Notes: generated from the sequence alone by a model not told the origin. A stretch of DNA of 64,000 nt from Arcicella aurantiaca (GCF_003148625.1 NZ_QGGO01000003.1:1-64000); one strand, 5' to 3'; numbered from the stretch's first letter, positions 31,942-41,228 are shown. Program-made: numbers and translations.

Positions 31942-34215
31942 ATGAGCCAAAAACCAATCCGAAAACAGGACGCTTTAGACTATCATTCTAAAGGTCGCCC
32001 TGGAAAAATTGCCGTCATTTCCACCAAAGAAACTGAAACCCAACGTGACCTTTCTTTAGCGTATTCTCCGGGGGTGGCAGAGCCATGTTTGGAAATTGCC
32101 GCTAATAAAGAAAATGTTTATAAATACACTGCCAAAGGAAATTTAGTAGCTGTTATTTCTAACGGAACAGCCGTTTTAGGTTTAGGAAATATTGGTCCAG
32201 AAGCCTCAAAACCCGTAATGGAAGGGAAGGGCGTCTTATTCAAAATTTTTGCTGATATTGACGTTTTCGATATTGAATTAAACACTGAAGACCCAGAGGA
32301 GGTTATTCGTACTGTTAAGATTTTAGAGCCAACTTTTGGCGGTGTAAACTTAGAAGACATCAAATCGCCTGAGTGTTTTGAAATTGAAGAAAGACTTCGC
32401 AAAGACCTCAATATTCCCATTATGCACGACGACCAACACGGTACTGCTATCATTTCGGGAGCGGCTTTGTTGAACGCTTTGGAAATTGTTGATAAGAAAA
32501 TCGAAGAATGCCGTTTTGTGGTATCGGGTGCGGGAGCAGCGGCGTTGTCTTGTATGAAATTGTATTTGGGACTTGGTGCTAAAGTTGAAAACCTTTTGAT
32601 GTTTGATAAAGACGGTTTGGTCTCAAAAAGTCGTACCGATTTAAACAAATATGTTCAACCTTTTGCTTCCGACCGTACCGATATTCATTCACTTGCCGAT
32701 GCAATGGTGGGTGCAGATGTATTTTTAGGTTTATCCGTTGGAAATATTGTTTCGCAAGATATGATTAAAACTATGGCAAAAGATGCCGTAGTTTTTGCCA
32801 TGGCAAACCCAACGCCTGAGATTGCTTATGAAGATGCCGTAGCCGCTCGTGAAGATATTATCATGGCAACAGGACGTTCTGATTATCCAAACCAAGTGAA
32901 TAACGTTTTAGGTTTTCCATATATTTTCAGAGGTGCGTTAGATGTTCGTGCCACAGAAATTGACGAAAATATGAAAATGGCTGCCGCTAAAGCCTTAGCT
33001 GAATTAGCCAAAAAGCCTGTTCCTGATATTGTGAATTTGGCTTATAATGAGAAAAACCTCACTTTCGGAAGAAATTATATTATTCCAAAGCCTGTTGACC
33101 CACGTCTTATTACAACGGTTGCTCCTGCGGTAGCACGTGCTGCAATGGAGTCAGGTTTAGCTCAAAGCCCAATTGCCGATTGGGACGCTTACGAATTAGA
33201 ATTAAGCAAGCGTTTAGGACTTGACAATCAATTGATGAAATATATCGTCAATCGTGCAAAACGTTCTCCAAAACGTGTTGTTTTTGCAGATGCTGAAAAT
33301 TTAAAGGTATTAAAAGCCGTTCAGCAGTCAAAAGACGAAAGAATTTGTATTCCGATTTTATTAGGAGATGTTCAAAAAATTAAGGGAATCATTGAAACTA
33401 ATAACCTTGATTTATGTGATGTTGAAATTATTGATACTCGTTCTCCAGAAACCGCAGAACGTTTAAAACATTACGGAGATTTATTTTTTGAAAAAAGAAA
33501 ACGTAAAGGCTATAACCATTACGAAGCCCACAAACAGATGCAGGTACGTAGCTATTTTGCCGCAATGATGGTAGAAACGGGCGATGCTGACTGTGTGATT
33601 TCTGGTTTGACTCGTAATTATCCAGATGCTATTCGTCCTGCTTTACAAATTATTGGTCGTGAAGATGGCGTGAAAAAAGTGTCAGGGATGTACATTCTTC
33701 TCACAAAGAAAGGACCGATTTTCTTCTCAGATACAACTATCAATTTCGACCCAACTGTTGAAGATATTGTAGAAATTACAGAATTGACGGCTAAAGCAGT
33801 GGAACAATTCAACTTAAAACCAAGAATTGCTCTATTGACTTATTCTAACTTTGGAACTGCCAATGGTGACGATGCCGTAAAAATGCGTGAAGCAACCGCA
33901 ATTTTACAGAAAAAACACCCAGAAATGATTGTGGAAGGTGAAATGCAAGCTCACTTAGCCTTTGATAATGAGTTGATTAAAGAAAATTATCCATTCTCGA
34001 AATTGGCAGAAGAAGGAGCAAATACCCTTATTTTTCCAAATCTTTCGGCAGCAAATATTGCTTACAACTTATTGAAAGAAACTTCTGATATTGAATATAT
34101 TGGACCAATCTTATTAGGATTACGCAAACCTGTACACGTTTTACAGTTGGGTTCGTCAGTTCGTGAAATTGTGAACATGGTGGCAATTGCCGTTGTAGAA
34201 GCACAAGGAAAATAA
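31942..34215 (+). CDS. maeB: NADP-dependent malic enzyme with phosphotransacetylase-like C-terminal domain
   Basis: MaeB-type malic enzyme, 757 residues, which decarboxylates malate to pyruvate with NADPH. Malic domain (1-430): the catalytic Tyr is in LAYSPGVAEPC, the Lys in GNIGPEASKPVMEGKGVLFK, and the metal-site residues in EIEERLRKDLNIPIMHDDQHGTA; the NAD(P) site is FVVSGAGAAALS. C-terminal half (about 440-757): a phosphate acetyltransferase-like domain (RVVFADAENLKVLKA, CVISGLTRNYPDAIRP, LIFPNLSAANIAYNL). This second domain is usually regulatory in such enzymes, binding acetyl-CoA. The full length is normal. The repeat palindrome begins at the base after the stop. Confidence 0.95.
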   Translation: MSQKPIRKQDALDYHSKGRPGKIAVISTKETETQRDLSLAYSPGVAEPCLEIAANKENVYKYTAKGNLVAVISNGTAVLGLGNIGPEASKPVMEGKGVLFKIFADIDVFDIELNTEDPEEVIRTVKILEPTFGGVNLEDIKSPECFEIEERLRKDLNIPIMHDDQHGTAIISGAALLNALEIVDKKIEECRFVVSGAGAAALSCMKLYLGLGAKVENLLMFDKDGLVSKSRTDLNKYVQPFASDRTDIHSLADAMVGADVFLGLSVGNIVSQDMIKTMAKDAVVFAMANPTPEIAYEDAVAAREDIIMATGRSDYPNQVNNVLGFPYIFRGALDVRATEIDENMKMAAAKALAELAKKPVPDIVNLAYNEKNLTFGRNYIIPKPVDPRLITTVAPAVARAAMESGLAQSPIADWDAYELELSKRLGLDNQLMKYIVNRAKRSPKRVVFADAENLKVLKAVQQSKDERICIPILLGDVQKIKGIIETNNLDLCDVEIIDTRSPETAERLKHYGDLFFEKRKRKGYNHYEAHKQMQVRSYFAAMMVETGDADCVISGLTRNYPDAIRPALQIIGREDGVKKVSGMYILLTKKGPIFFSDTTINFDPTVEDIVEITELTAKAVEQFNLKPRIALLTYSNFGTANGDDAVKMREATAILQKKHPEMIVEGEMQAHLAFDNELIKENYPFSKLAEEGANTLIFPNLSAANIAYNLLKETSDIEYIGPILLGLRKPVHVLQLGSSVREIVNMVAIAVVEAQGK

Positions 34216-34287
34216 GAGGTCGTAGGTATGAGGTCGTAGATATGGGAGTATAATTTTATACCTCATACCTACGACCTCATACCTATT
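34216..34287. repeat. GGTATGAGGTCGTA-type word-repeat palindrome between converging genes
   Basis: AGGTATGAGGTCGTAGATATG words from 34224 are mirrored by CATACCTACGACCTCATACCT ending near 34284, with a centre at TATAATTTTATA. It fills nearly the whole gap between maeB and the family 2 glycosyltransferase gene. Confidence 0.8.
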
Positions 34288-34290
34288 TAA

Positions 34291-35301
34291 CTATTCAAAC
34301 AAATCTCCTAATAAAGCTAAATAAACCCCGTACCAATCTGAACCTAAATGTTGGTAACGATGATAATTTCCTCTATAAAAATTTCTTAAAATAGGAAATA
34401 TTCGCTTCCATCTATTTTCTTCTAAATTTCCTCTAACTTGATAATGCTCTACAATGATTTGCAAAGCTTTAGTCCTACTTTTTAGCTCTGGATAATTGTT
34501 GTGGATGTGATTAAGAAGATTTGTGTATAAAGACTCCTTTTCGAGAAATGGCTTTAATTTTTCTTGTCGTGGACGAGATATTCTTGATGAAACATGAATT
34601 TTTTCCCGTTCTCTTTCAACAATTCCTACCTGTTGATTATCATGTTGGCGATACAAAACCAAAGATTCGTTGATAAAACCAATTTGATTGGTCAAAGATG
34701 CCAATAAAGCAATCCAACCATCATGAATGAAATTTGGGTGAATATGTGTCGGAAAAGGAATCGCTTTTTTTGCGAACGATTTTCTCATAGCAACCGTACA
34801 GCCTGTTACTCTGTTACTAATTAAAAGAACATCTAAAGCTTTTCCTTTTTGCCAGAGTTCAATTTCTTCTTCCTTAAAATGAATTTTTTCCCACATCGTT
34901 AAATTCAGTGGTTGTAAATTTTCATCAACAAGAGCGGCATTTGAAAAAACAACGTCATGGTTTGCGTGTGTCTCTAAGTAATTTGCTAACTTCTCAATTT
35001 TGTTTGGAAGCCAAAAATCGTCTTGGTCAGAAAGGAAAATGAAATCAGAATTACATTTACTAATGGCATATTCAAAGTTTTTGACTGTACCAAGAGCAGG
35101 ACTATTCTGATAAAATGTAATGGGTAATATCTCTGCAAATTGTTTAATTATTGCAACTGTATCATCTGAAGAGTCGTCGTCACAAATAATTATTTCGTTG
35201 GGTTTTAGCGTTTGGTCTTGAATACTTCGTAATTGTTCTCTAATAAATTTACCACCATTGTGAGTACACAAGGCAATCGAAATGGTTGAAATTGGTATCA
35301 T
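34291..35301 (-). CDS. family 2 glycosyltransferase
   Basis: A GT-A fold glycosyltransferase of 336 residues. The start ISIALCTHNGGKFIREQLRSI carries the nucleotide-binding strand, NEIIICDDDSSDDTVAII the first Asp cluster and FIFLSDQDDFWLPNKIE the DxD-type motif (SDQDD). GCTVAMRKSF and HDGWIALLAS are typical of the rhamnosyl/galactosyl-transferase subgroup working on surface polysaccharides. The C-terminal 100 residues are helical and basic. It follows a family 4 glycosyltransferase gene in the same direction after 102 bases, and both probably belong to a surface glycan pathway, although no larger cluster is present. Confidence 0.85.
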   Translation of the reverse strand: MIPISTISIALCTHNGGKFIREQLRSIQDQTLKPNEIIICDDDSSDDTVAIIKQFAEILPITFYQNSPALGTVKNFEYAISKCNSDFIFLSDQDDFWLPNKIEKLANYLETHANHDVVFSNAALVDENLQPLNLTMWEKIHFKEEEIELWQKGKALDVLLISNRVTGCTVAMRKSFAKKAIPFPTHIHPNFIHDGWIALLASLTNQIGFINESLVLYRQHDNQQVGIVEREREKIHVSSRISRPRQEKLKPFLEKESLYTNLLNHIHNNYPELKSRTKALQIIVEHYQVRGNLEENRWKRIFPILRNFYRGNYHRYQHLGSDWYGVYLALLGDLFE

Positions 35302-35403
35302 GATGTTATCATTTTTAGTGGTTATCGAATGATTCTAAGCACGAGTGAAATTTATTTGAGAATGAAAATTTTAGGTTAACATGAATTTGATACTCGTCCA
35401 TAT

Positions 35404-36522
35404 TTATGGCAAAGTATCCATCAATTTTTCCCATTCAAGATACATTTTTGAAGAGTCAAAGTCTAATGCTCTTTGTCTCATCGTTTCTTTATTAATTTCA
35501 ATTCGTCCTTCCATTAAATCAATCATCGAATTTACTAAATCTTCTACATTCCAACTTTCAACAATCTTACCCATTCCTTCACGCATAATATCAATTACAC
35601 CTCCAGAGTTGAAAGTAATGATTGGTTTTCCCAAATAAGCAGCTTCTACATTTACCATGCCAAAGGTTTCTTCGTGAGATGGTAATAAAAAAGCATTTGC
35701 CAAATCGAAGTAATCATAATACTCCTCACTCAACGCTCCTGTTAGAAGCACATTATCACATTGATAATATGCTAATTCTTTCCTGAAATAATATTCTGAG
35801 GCACTACCCGTTTTACCACCCATCCAGATAAAATAGCATTTTTTGTCTTTTTCACGCATTAAACGAACAATTTGTGGAAGATAGTCGATACCTTTTCGAT
35901 ATATTAAACTTCCCGACATTGCCCATATATAAGCATCTGACGGAATATTTAGTTTCGATTTAATGATTTTTTTGTTCGACTCGGAAGGGCGGATACTTTG
36001 TAAGTCAACGAGTGGGTATAGAATTTTGATGTTGTTTGCCTCTAATATTTCAAGAGAATGTCTGCCTGCTTCTGATGAACACAAAGTCATTTCAGCTTTA
36101 AGCATAGGTTTTATATCCTTTTCAGCTAAAGATTCATAGAGTAAATAGGGCATTTCAGAAATATGAGAAATAATTTTTACCCCTAATTTTTCTGCAAGTT
36201 CTACAAAATGTCCCGAAAGATTGGTATTTAAGTACCAATAATCGGGTTTTAGTTCTTCGTGAATCTTGATAAGGTTTTTTTCATAAACCGAATACCCAAA
36301 TTTCGTTAATAATTTCTTTGTTAATAGCGAAATGCCTGAACAATTAAATGGCGAAGTGTAATAGGGAATGTGAGAAGGTAAGTCATTTTTCAGACTACCA
36401 ACCTTATCACTATAAACTGCTACTTGAAATTTATCAGTATTTAGATGCTTAAAAATGTTCCATATCAACATTTCAGAGCCTGTTCTACCCCCAAAAGGAG
36501 TGAAAAATAGTATTTTTTTCAT
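35404..36522 (-). CDS. family 4 glycosyltransferase
   Basis: A GT-B fold glycosyltransferase of 372 residues. The N-terminus (ILFFTPFGGRTGSEMLIWNI) has the glycine-rich loop. The C-terminal Rossmann half carries IWAMSGSLIYRKGIDYLPQI, DNVLLTGALSEEYYDYFDLANAFLLPSHEETFGMVNVEAAYLGKPI, in which the E-x7-E motif (EETFGMVNVE) binds the nucleotide sugar. The sugar is not known. The ATG lies 20 bases after the argH stop on the same strand, so co-transcription with argH is likely, an odd mixing of functions. Confidence 0.85.
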   Translation of the reverse strand: MKKILFFTPFGGRTGSEMLIWNIFKHLNTDKFQVAVYSDKVGSLKNDLPSHIPYYTSPFNCSGISLLTKKLLTKFGYSVYEKNLIKIHEELKPDYWYLNTNLSGHFVELAEKLGVKIISHISEMPYLLYESLAEKDIKPMLKAEMTLCSSEAGRHSLEILEANNIKILYPLVDLQSIRPSESNKKIIKSKLNIPSDAYIWAMSGSLIYRKGIDYLPQIVRLMREKDKKCYFIWMGGKTGSASEYYFRKELAYYQCDNVLLTGALSEEYYDYFDLANAFLLPSHEETFGMVNVEAAYLGKPIITFNSGGVIDIMREGMGKIVESWNVEDLVNSMIDLMEGRIEINKETMRQRALDFDSSKMYLEWEKLMDTLP

Positions 36523-36542
36523 TAAATTTTAGAACAGTTAAA

Positions 36543-37880
36543 TTACTTTAACAAGTCTGAAATGGCTGTTTCTACTTTGTCAAAACCAAATCTACCAACC
36601 ACTTCTTTCATCATAACAGTAATTTGGTCATTGCATAAATTACCAATACTTCCTTCGTGATTATGATTTAGATTTCTGTTTGGCGAATATGTACCTCCGT
36701 TGATTTCATGTCCAATTATTTTATAGGCTTCACGGAATGGAACACCTTGTAAAACCAATTCATTGACTCTTTCTACTGAAAATAATAAATCATATTTTGG
36801 GTCGTCCAAAATTCCATCTTTCACTTGAATATTTGAAAGCATGAAATAAGTCATGTCTAAGCAGTTTAAAATTTCATCGAAAGCGGGCATAAGCACTTCC
36901 TTCAAAATCTGCATTTCACGATGATAACCCGACGGAAGATTTCCCATAACTAATTGAATTTCATTGGGTAAGCCTTTCATTCTATTCGTTTTACCTCTCA
37001 ATAATTCTGCCACATCTGGATTTTTTTTGTGAGGCATAATAGAACTTCCTGTCGTCATTTCATCGGGTAATTTGATGAAACCAAAGTTTTGAGAATTGTA
37101 CAAACAAATGTCCATTGCCAAACGTGAAAGCGTCGAAGCAACCTGTGCAATGGCAGTTGTTGCAAACAATTCAGTTTTTCCACGAGACATTTGTGCATAA
37201 ACAACATTATAATGAAGTTCTTGAAAACCAAGCAATTGCGTAGTCATTGTACGGTTCAATGGAAAAGAAGAACCATAACCCGCACCCGAACCCAATGGAT
37301 TTTTATTGGCAATTTTATAAGCCGTTTGAAGCATCTCCATATCGTCCACAAGTCCTTCGGCATACGCTCCAAACCACAAACCAAAACTTGATGGCATTGC
37401 AATTTGCAGGTGTGTATAACCCGGCAAAAGCACGTCTTTGAACTTATCACTTAAAGAAATCAATAATTCAAATAGACGATTGGTTGCTTCTGCCACTTCT
37501 TGTAAACGAGAGCGTGTGAAAAGTTTTAAGTCCACCAAAACTTGGTCATTACGTGAACGCCCTGAGTGGATTTTTTTGCCTGCTTCGCCTAATTTTCGAG
37601 TCAAAAGTAGTTCTACTTGTGAGTGAACGTCTTCAATTCCTGCTTCAATTTCAAATTCTCCTGCTTGAATTGTGGCATAAATATTTTTGAGTTCTTGTTG
37701 AATTTCAACCAACTCAGAAGACTCTAAAAGACCAATGCTTTCTAACATTTGGGTATGAGCCAAAGAACCCAATACGTCAAATTGTGCAAGTAAAAGGTCA
37801 AATTCGGGGTCACGCCCGACGGTGAATTTTTCAATTTTTTCGTTTACCGAAACGTTATCTTTTTGCCAGAGTTTGCTCAC
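36543..37880 (-). CDS. argH: argininosuccinate lyase
   Basis: Last enzyme of arginine synthesis, splitting argininosuccinate to arginine and fumarate, 445 residues. Signature segments include SGRSRNDQVLVDLKLFTR, LLPGYTHLQIAMPSSFGLW, GSGAGYGSSFPLNRTM and the mobile active-site loop GSSIMPHKKNPDVAELLRGK. The N-terminal KLWQKDNVSVNEKIEKFTVGRDPEFD is slightly shorter than usual but fits Bacteroidota forms. Upstream lies an array of four 21-22-base palindromic units (37886-37970), a plausible operator. The other pathway genes on the same strand are at 38882, 41654 and 42520. Confidence 0.93.
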   Translation of the reverse strand: MSKLWQKDNVSVNEKIEKFTVGRDPEFDLLLAQFDVLGSLAHTQMLESIGLLESSELVEIQQELKNIYATIQAGEFEIEAGIEDVHSQVELLLTRKLGEAGKKIHSGRSRNDQVLVDLKLFTRSRLQEVAEATNRLFELLISLSDKFKDVLLPGYTHLQIAMPSSFGLWFGAYAEGLVDDMEMLQTAYKIANKNPLGSGAGYGSSFPLNRTMTTQLLGFQELHYNVVYAQMSRGKTELFATTAIAQVASTLSRLAMDICLYNSQNFGFIKLPDEMTTGSSIMPHKKNPDVAELLRGKTNRMKGLPNEIQLVMGNLPSGYHREMQILKEVLMPAFDEILNCLDMTYFMLSNIQVKDGILDDPKYDLLFSVERVNELVLQGVPFREAYKIIGHEINGGTYSPNRNLNHNHEGSIGNLCNDQITVMMKEVVGRFGFDKVETAISDLLK

Positions 37881-37885
37881 GATTG

Positions 37886-37970
37886 ATATTAAAATGTTTT
37901 GTTTTTATATTAAAATGTTTTGTTTTTTACATTATAATGTGTTGTTTTTACATTATAATGTATTATTTTT
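37886..37970. promoter_or_regulatory. four tandem 21-bp units with ACATTATAATGT dyads upstream of argH
   Basis: Units at 37886-37906, 37907-37928, 37929-37949 and 37950-37970. Two contain the perfect dyad ACATTATAATGT and two a weaker form (ATATTAAAATGT), each followed by a GTTTTGTTTTT-like spacer. Spacing of two helical turns would place bound dimers on one face. It lies 6 to 90 bases upstream of the argH start codon. The binding protein is unknown; ArgR-type control would fit the neighbour but the dyad is shorter than a full ARG box. Confidence 0.5.
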
Positions 37971-38062
37971 GTATCAGCTAAAGAGTTTATCGCTTCTATA
38001 TCTCATCACGTGATGGGTGATACCAGTATTGGTACGAGGGCGACGGGATTTTTTAGCTTTTT

Positions 38063-38782
38063 TTATTGCTCTCCGTATAACTCTAAAATTGTCCCATATT
38101 TTTCTTTAAGTGCCTCAAAATATCTCTCTTCGCCTTTCAAAAGTTTTCTCTGTATAGCCCACATCAAATAATCAATAACACTTAATTCAGGCATATCTTC
38201 ACTTGGAACAATCTCTAATGAATAGTTGATTTCTTGATTTTCACCAGATTTAATTGCATCAGCTTTTAAGGCTTTTGCTACTGCTTCACTAAATCTATTC
38301 ATCGAATTATTACCTCTTTGTGATAAAAAGAGTCTATAATGTGTATTGCAATCAATTAATTTATTTTCTAACAAATGATGTAACACATCAAAATAAAATT
38401 CGGAAGGATTGTTATTATGTTTGCGATTGAATATAGATAAATCTTTTCGAGCAATGACTATATGTGCTTTATAATCAGGTAATTGTCTTAATAATTCAAT
38501 GAATTTAATTCTGATTTCGGGATGATCTACACGTGCATGAACATACCAAGCCTTTTTTGTATTTATTGACGGAATAGTGTTATAAAGAACATCAGATTTG
38601 ATAGAATCCATAAACTCTACAACTTTTTTGCGTAGTTTTTTTCTATTGGGTGTCTCAATCATTCCAATAATCAGATATGGTTGAAAGCCTACCGTACCAA
38701 CCAATAATCTTTTCCCAGAACCATAGAAAGTGGGGTCTCCACTTTCATCTATAAAAATATACTTTGTAGGTGTATTTGTCAT
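38063..38782 (-). CDS. DUF3800-family protein
   Basis: A 239-residue DUF3800 protein, a family with an RNase H-like fold and usually DE residues. The start TPTKYIFIDESGDPTFYGSG shows the hallmark F-x-D-E-S-G-D. LVGTVGFQP, AHIVIARKDLS and SLEIVPSEDMPELSVIDYLMWAIQRKLLKGEERYF with the conserved D-YL-WA segment follow. Its function is unproven, although the family is common in mobile or defence neighbourhoods. Here it stands alone between argH and an argE-like gene. A TATCTTTG box lies upstream and a small AAACCACT/AGTGGTTT hairpin lies beyond that. Confidence 0.8.
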   Translation of the reverse strand: MTNTPTKYIFIDESGDPTFYGSGKRLLVGTVGFQPYLIIGMIETPNRKKLRKKVVEFMDSIKSDVLYNTIPSINTKKAWYVHARVDHPEIRIKFIELLRQLPDYKAHIVIARKDLSIFNRKHNNNPSEFYFDVLHHLLENKLIDCNTHYRLFLSQRGNNSMNRFSEAVAKALKADAIKSGENQEINYSLEIVPSEDMPELSVIDYLMWAIQRKLLKGEERYFEALKEKYGTILELYGEQ

Positions 38783-38803
38783 GTAGTCTTATGGTTATTT
38801 TTA

Positions 38804-38811
38804 CAAAGATA
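38804..38811 (-). promoter_or_regulatory. candidate -7 box TATCTTTG upstream of the DUF3800 gene
   Basis: On the minus strand TATCTTTG fits TAnnTTTG and lies 21 bases before the ATG at 38782. No exact TTG at the -33 position. Confidence 0.45.
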
Positions 38812-38881
38812 CCCATATAGGAAGACATATAAAAAAAACCACTAAAAAGTGGTTTAAAATGTTTTATCGAATACCATGAGT

Positions 38882-39961
38882 TTATGAAGCAATTATTACT
38901 TTACCCAACATTTTGATGTACAAATCAATTCCTTCTTCAATTTCAGAAAGATAAATAAATTCATCGGCAGTATGAGAACGTTCTGAATGCCCAGGTCCCA
39001 TTTTAAGTGATTGACAATCTAAAACGGCTTGGTCTGACGTGGTTGGTGAGCCATACGTTTTTCTACCCATCGCCAAACCTGCTTGAACAATGGGATGCTC
39101 CAACGGAATTGATGAAGGTTTTAAACGTATAGAACGGGCATGAGCGTCTGATTCAATATTTTGTTGAATAGTTGCCAAAGTTTCTTCCAAAGTATATTGC
39201 TCTGTCACTCGGCAGTCAATCGTGAAAGTACACGTATCGGGTACAACGTTATGTTGTTTTCCCGCATTGATAATGGTCACCGACATTTTCATTTTGCCTA
39301 AAACTGGCGAAACCTTCGGGAATTCATAATTCTGAATCCAATTAATATCTCTGATAGCTTTATAAATGGCATTATCTCCTTCTTCACGTGCGGCGTGTCC
39401 AGCTACGCCATGAGCAGTACAATCAACCACCATCAAACCTTTTTCGGCAATGGCTAAGTGCATTTCAGTTGGTTCGCCCACGATGGCAAACGAGATTTCG
39501 GGCAAATCATTTTCTTTCAAAAGCAATTCTAATCCATTTTTTCCCGAAATCTCCTCTTCTGCTGATGCCACGAAAAGAACATTGAAAGTCAGGTCTGAAC
39601 GATGATAGAAATAACAGAAAGTTGCCAATAAACTCACCAAACAACCGCCTGCATCGTTGCTGCCCAAACCATAAAGTATTCCATCTTTTACCAATGGTTC
39701 AAACGGATTTAATGTCCAAGAAGGATTGGGTTTTACAGTATCGTGATGTGAGTTTAATAAAACAGTTGGGAGTTCGTGATTGAAGTGTTTATTCTTTGCC
39801 CAAATATTATTGATTTTTCTACGGAAAGGCATATTTCTCTCTCTAAAAAACTCTTCGAGAATATCGCCTGTAAGATTTTCTTCACGACTAAAAGACTGTG
39901 TAGCAATGAGTTGCTTTAAAAGAACAATTGCGTCCTGCGTGAGTTGTTGTTGTAATGTCAT
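38882..39961 (-). CDS. argE: M20-family deacylase, acetyl/succinylornithine deacylase type
   Basis: Zinc-dependent M20 peptidase-family enzyme of 359 residues, probably removing the N-acyl group from acylornithine or acylcitrulline. First metal His in VLLNSHHDTVKP, bridging Asp in YGLGSNDAGGC, catalytic Glu pair in FVASAEEEISGKNG, and IVGEPTEMHLAIAEKGLM, the dimerisation domain (HGVAGHAAREEGDNAIY) and a late HSERSHTADEFIYLSEIE with the final His. In Bacteroidota with an N-succinylornithine carbamoyltransferase, the enzyme must act on the succinylated intermediate. The assignment is supported by the arg genes around it, but other M20 substrates are possible. The ATG is followed upstream by TTTAGG-type words. 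Confidence 0.8.
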   Translation of the reverse strand: MTLQQQLTQDAIVLLKQLIATQSFSREENLTGDILEEFFRERNMPFRRKINNIWAKNKHFNHELPTVLLNSHHDTVKPNPSWTLNPFEPLVKDGILYGLGSNDAGGCLVSLLATFCYFYHRSDLTFNVLFVASAEEEISGKNGLELLLKENDLPEISFAIVGEPTEMHLAIAEKGLMVVDCTAHGVAGHAAREEGDNAIYKAIRDINWIQNYEFPKVSPVLGKMKMSVTIINAGKQHNVVPDTCTFTIDCRVTEQYTLEETLATIQQNIESDAHARSIRLKPSSIPLEHPIVQAGLAMGRKTYGSPTTSDQAVLDCQSLKMGPGHSERSHTADEFIYLSEIEEGIDLYIKMLGKVIIAS

Positions 39962-39967
39962 TTTTTC

Positions 39968-40048
39968 GTAGGGGTTGGGTGTTAGGTTTTAGGGGTTAGT
40001 TTACTGAGATTTTACCTAAAACCTAATTCCTGAAACCTATCACCTAAT
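39968..40048. repeat. TTTTAGGGGTTAG-type palindrome overlapping the 3' end of the ADP-ribosylglycohydrolase gene
   Basis: GGGGTTGGGTGTTAGGTTTT words at 39971-39990 are mirrored by ACCTAAAACCTAATTCCTG and AAACCTATCACCTAA up to 40048. The right arm encodes the last residues (DRFQELGFR) and the stop of the gene to the right. Confidence 0.7.
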
Positions 40049-40944
40049 TCATCTATATCTTCTTTTTTTACCAAAGTATTTACCCATTCTTCAGGAATTT
40101 GCTCGAAACCGTAAAATAGTCCAGCCAAACCTCCTGTTACAGACCCAATTGTATCGGCATCATCGCCTAAATTTACTGCTTTCAAAACGGCATCTTTAAA
40201 ATTATCCGTTGTCAAGAAAGCCCATAAACTGGCTTCAAGCGTGTGGAGAATGTAACCCGAAGAATAAATGTCTTCTTGTGGAATTCTTGAAATATCGTCG
40301 AACAAAATTCGGTTATATAATTCTATTTCAGAAGTTTTAATATTAATTAAATGTAAATAATCACGAACGATGTTCTGTGTTTCGGCGTAAGCATCACATT
40401 TGTCCTTGTTTTTCAAGAGGTTAATGACAAATTCTACGGCAAAAAAACACCCAATAATTGAACGAATATGTGAGTGTGTAACCGAAGAAACTTCTTTCAC
40501 AATTCTAAAACGTTCGTCGATTGGTTTATTTTGAAGGTAAACAGCTAAGGGTAAAATACGCATTAAAGAGCCATTTCCGTTGGAATAATCGTCGCATTCG
40601 CCTGATGATGAGGCAGGTACACCTTTGGCAAGTTTGTCCATAGCATTACGAGTAGCAACGCCCATATCAAAAATTTCTCCGTGTGGAGTCCACTGATTAT
40701 ATTGATACCAATGGCAAAAACGATTGGCTAATTTTTGTACATCGTAACCTTCAATCAATTGTTCAACCAAAAGCATCGACATCGCCGTATCGTCTGACCA
40801 CGTACCTGCGGGCTGATGATGCGTACCATACGCACGCATACACGTTACGGGATTTGCCTGTAAGTGTTTACGACTCATAAACTCAACGGGTACGCCCAAT
40901 GCGTCGCCGATTGCTATGCCAAAAAGGAGTCCTTTGGTGTGCAT
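40012..40944 (-). CDS. ADP-ribosylglycohydrolase family protein
   Basis: DraG/ARH-fold hydrolase of 310 residues. The dinuclear metal residues are visible: GIAIGDALGVPVEFM at the start, the Thr-Asp-Asp motif in GTWSDDTAMSMLL, and the C-terminal NLGDDADTIGSVTGGLAGLFYG. GNGSLMRILPLAVY and VTHSHIRSIIG are further family marks. It removes ADP-ribose or related groups from a target; the target is unknown, and no partner ADP-ribosyltransferase is near. The last ten codons lie in a word-repeat palindrome. A TATTTTTG box (40978-40985, minus) stands 33 bases before the ATG and could be its promoter. Confidence 0.88.
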   Translation of the reverse strand: MHTKGLLFGIAIGDALGVPVEFMSRKHLQANPVTCMRAYGTHHQPAGTWSDDTAMSMLLVEQLIEGYDVQKLANRFCHWYQYNQWTPHGEIFDMGVATRNAMDKLAKGVPASSSGECDDYSNGNGSLMRILPLAVYLQNKPIDERFRIVKEVSSVTHSHIRSIIGCFFAVEFVINLLKNKDKCDAYAETQNIVRDYLHLINIKTSEIELYNRILFDDISRIPQEDIYSSGYILHTLEASLWAFLTTDNFKDAVLKAVNLGDDADTIGSVTGGLAGLFYGFEQIPEEWVNTLVKKEDIDELGDRFQELGFR

Positions 40945-41024
40945 TTGTGGGTTGGTTATTTTTGGGTAATATTTCTACAAAAATAAATAAAATGCTTAGA
41001 TTTGTGGAATTAAACAACACGATT

Positions 41025-41228
41025 ATGACAACAGCGAGAGCATATTTTGAAATCTATAAATCTTTGCCCGTTTCAGTAAAGAGTAAGGTCTTTTCTATGA
41101 TTATTAAAGAAGAAAGTCCTTTGTTATCTGAAATAGAAAATAGTCTTATCGATGTTCAGCAAATGAAGAAAGGATTGAAACCTAAAAGAAACGTTAAAGA
41201 TTTAATTGCCAGTCTTCGTAATGAATAA
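41025..41228 (+). CDS. antitoxin-like small protein
   Basis: A 67-residue protein read from ATG 41025 (MTTARAYFEIYKSLPVSVKS). A second ATG at 40992 would add 11 residues, but a TAGATTTG box (40997-41004) that fits TAnnTTTG lies between the two and favours the later one. It has a helical middle (FSMIIKEESPLLSEIENSLI) and a basic tail (KPKRNVKDLIASLRNE), usual for type II antitoxins. Its stop shares a base with the ATG of the damaged RelE-like toxin gene (TAATG). Identity rests on size and context; no DNA-binding motif is clear. Confidence 0.6.
   Translation: MTTARAYFEIYKSLPVSVKSKVFSMIIKEESPLLSEIENSLIDVQQMKKGLKPKRNVKDLIASLRNE

Noticed and set aside
31942-34215. Fusion of malic enzyme and phosphotransacetylase as a novel fusion
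   Set aside because: This is the normal architecture of MaeB-type enzymes.
38063-38782. DUF3800 gene as part of a defence island
   Set aside because: Its neighbours are arginine-pathway genes and an ADP-ribosylglycohydrolase; no nuclease, helicase or restriction partner is near, so no system can be claimed.
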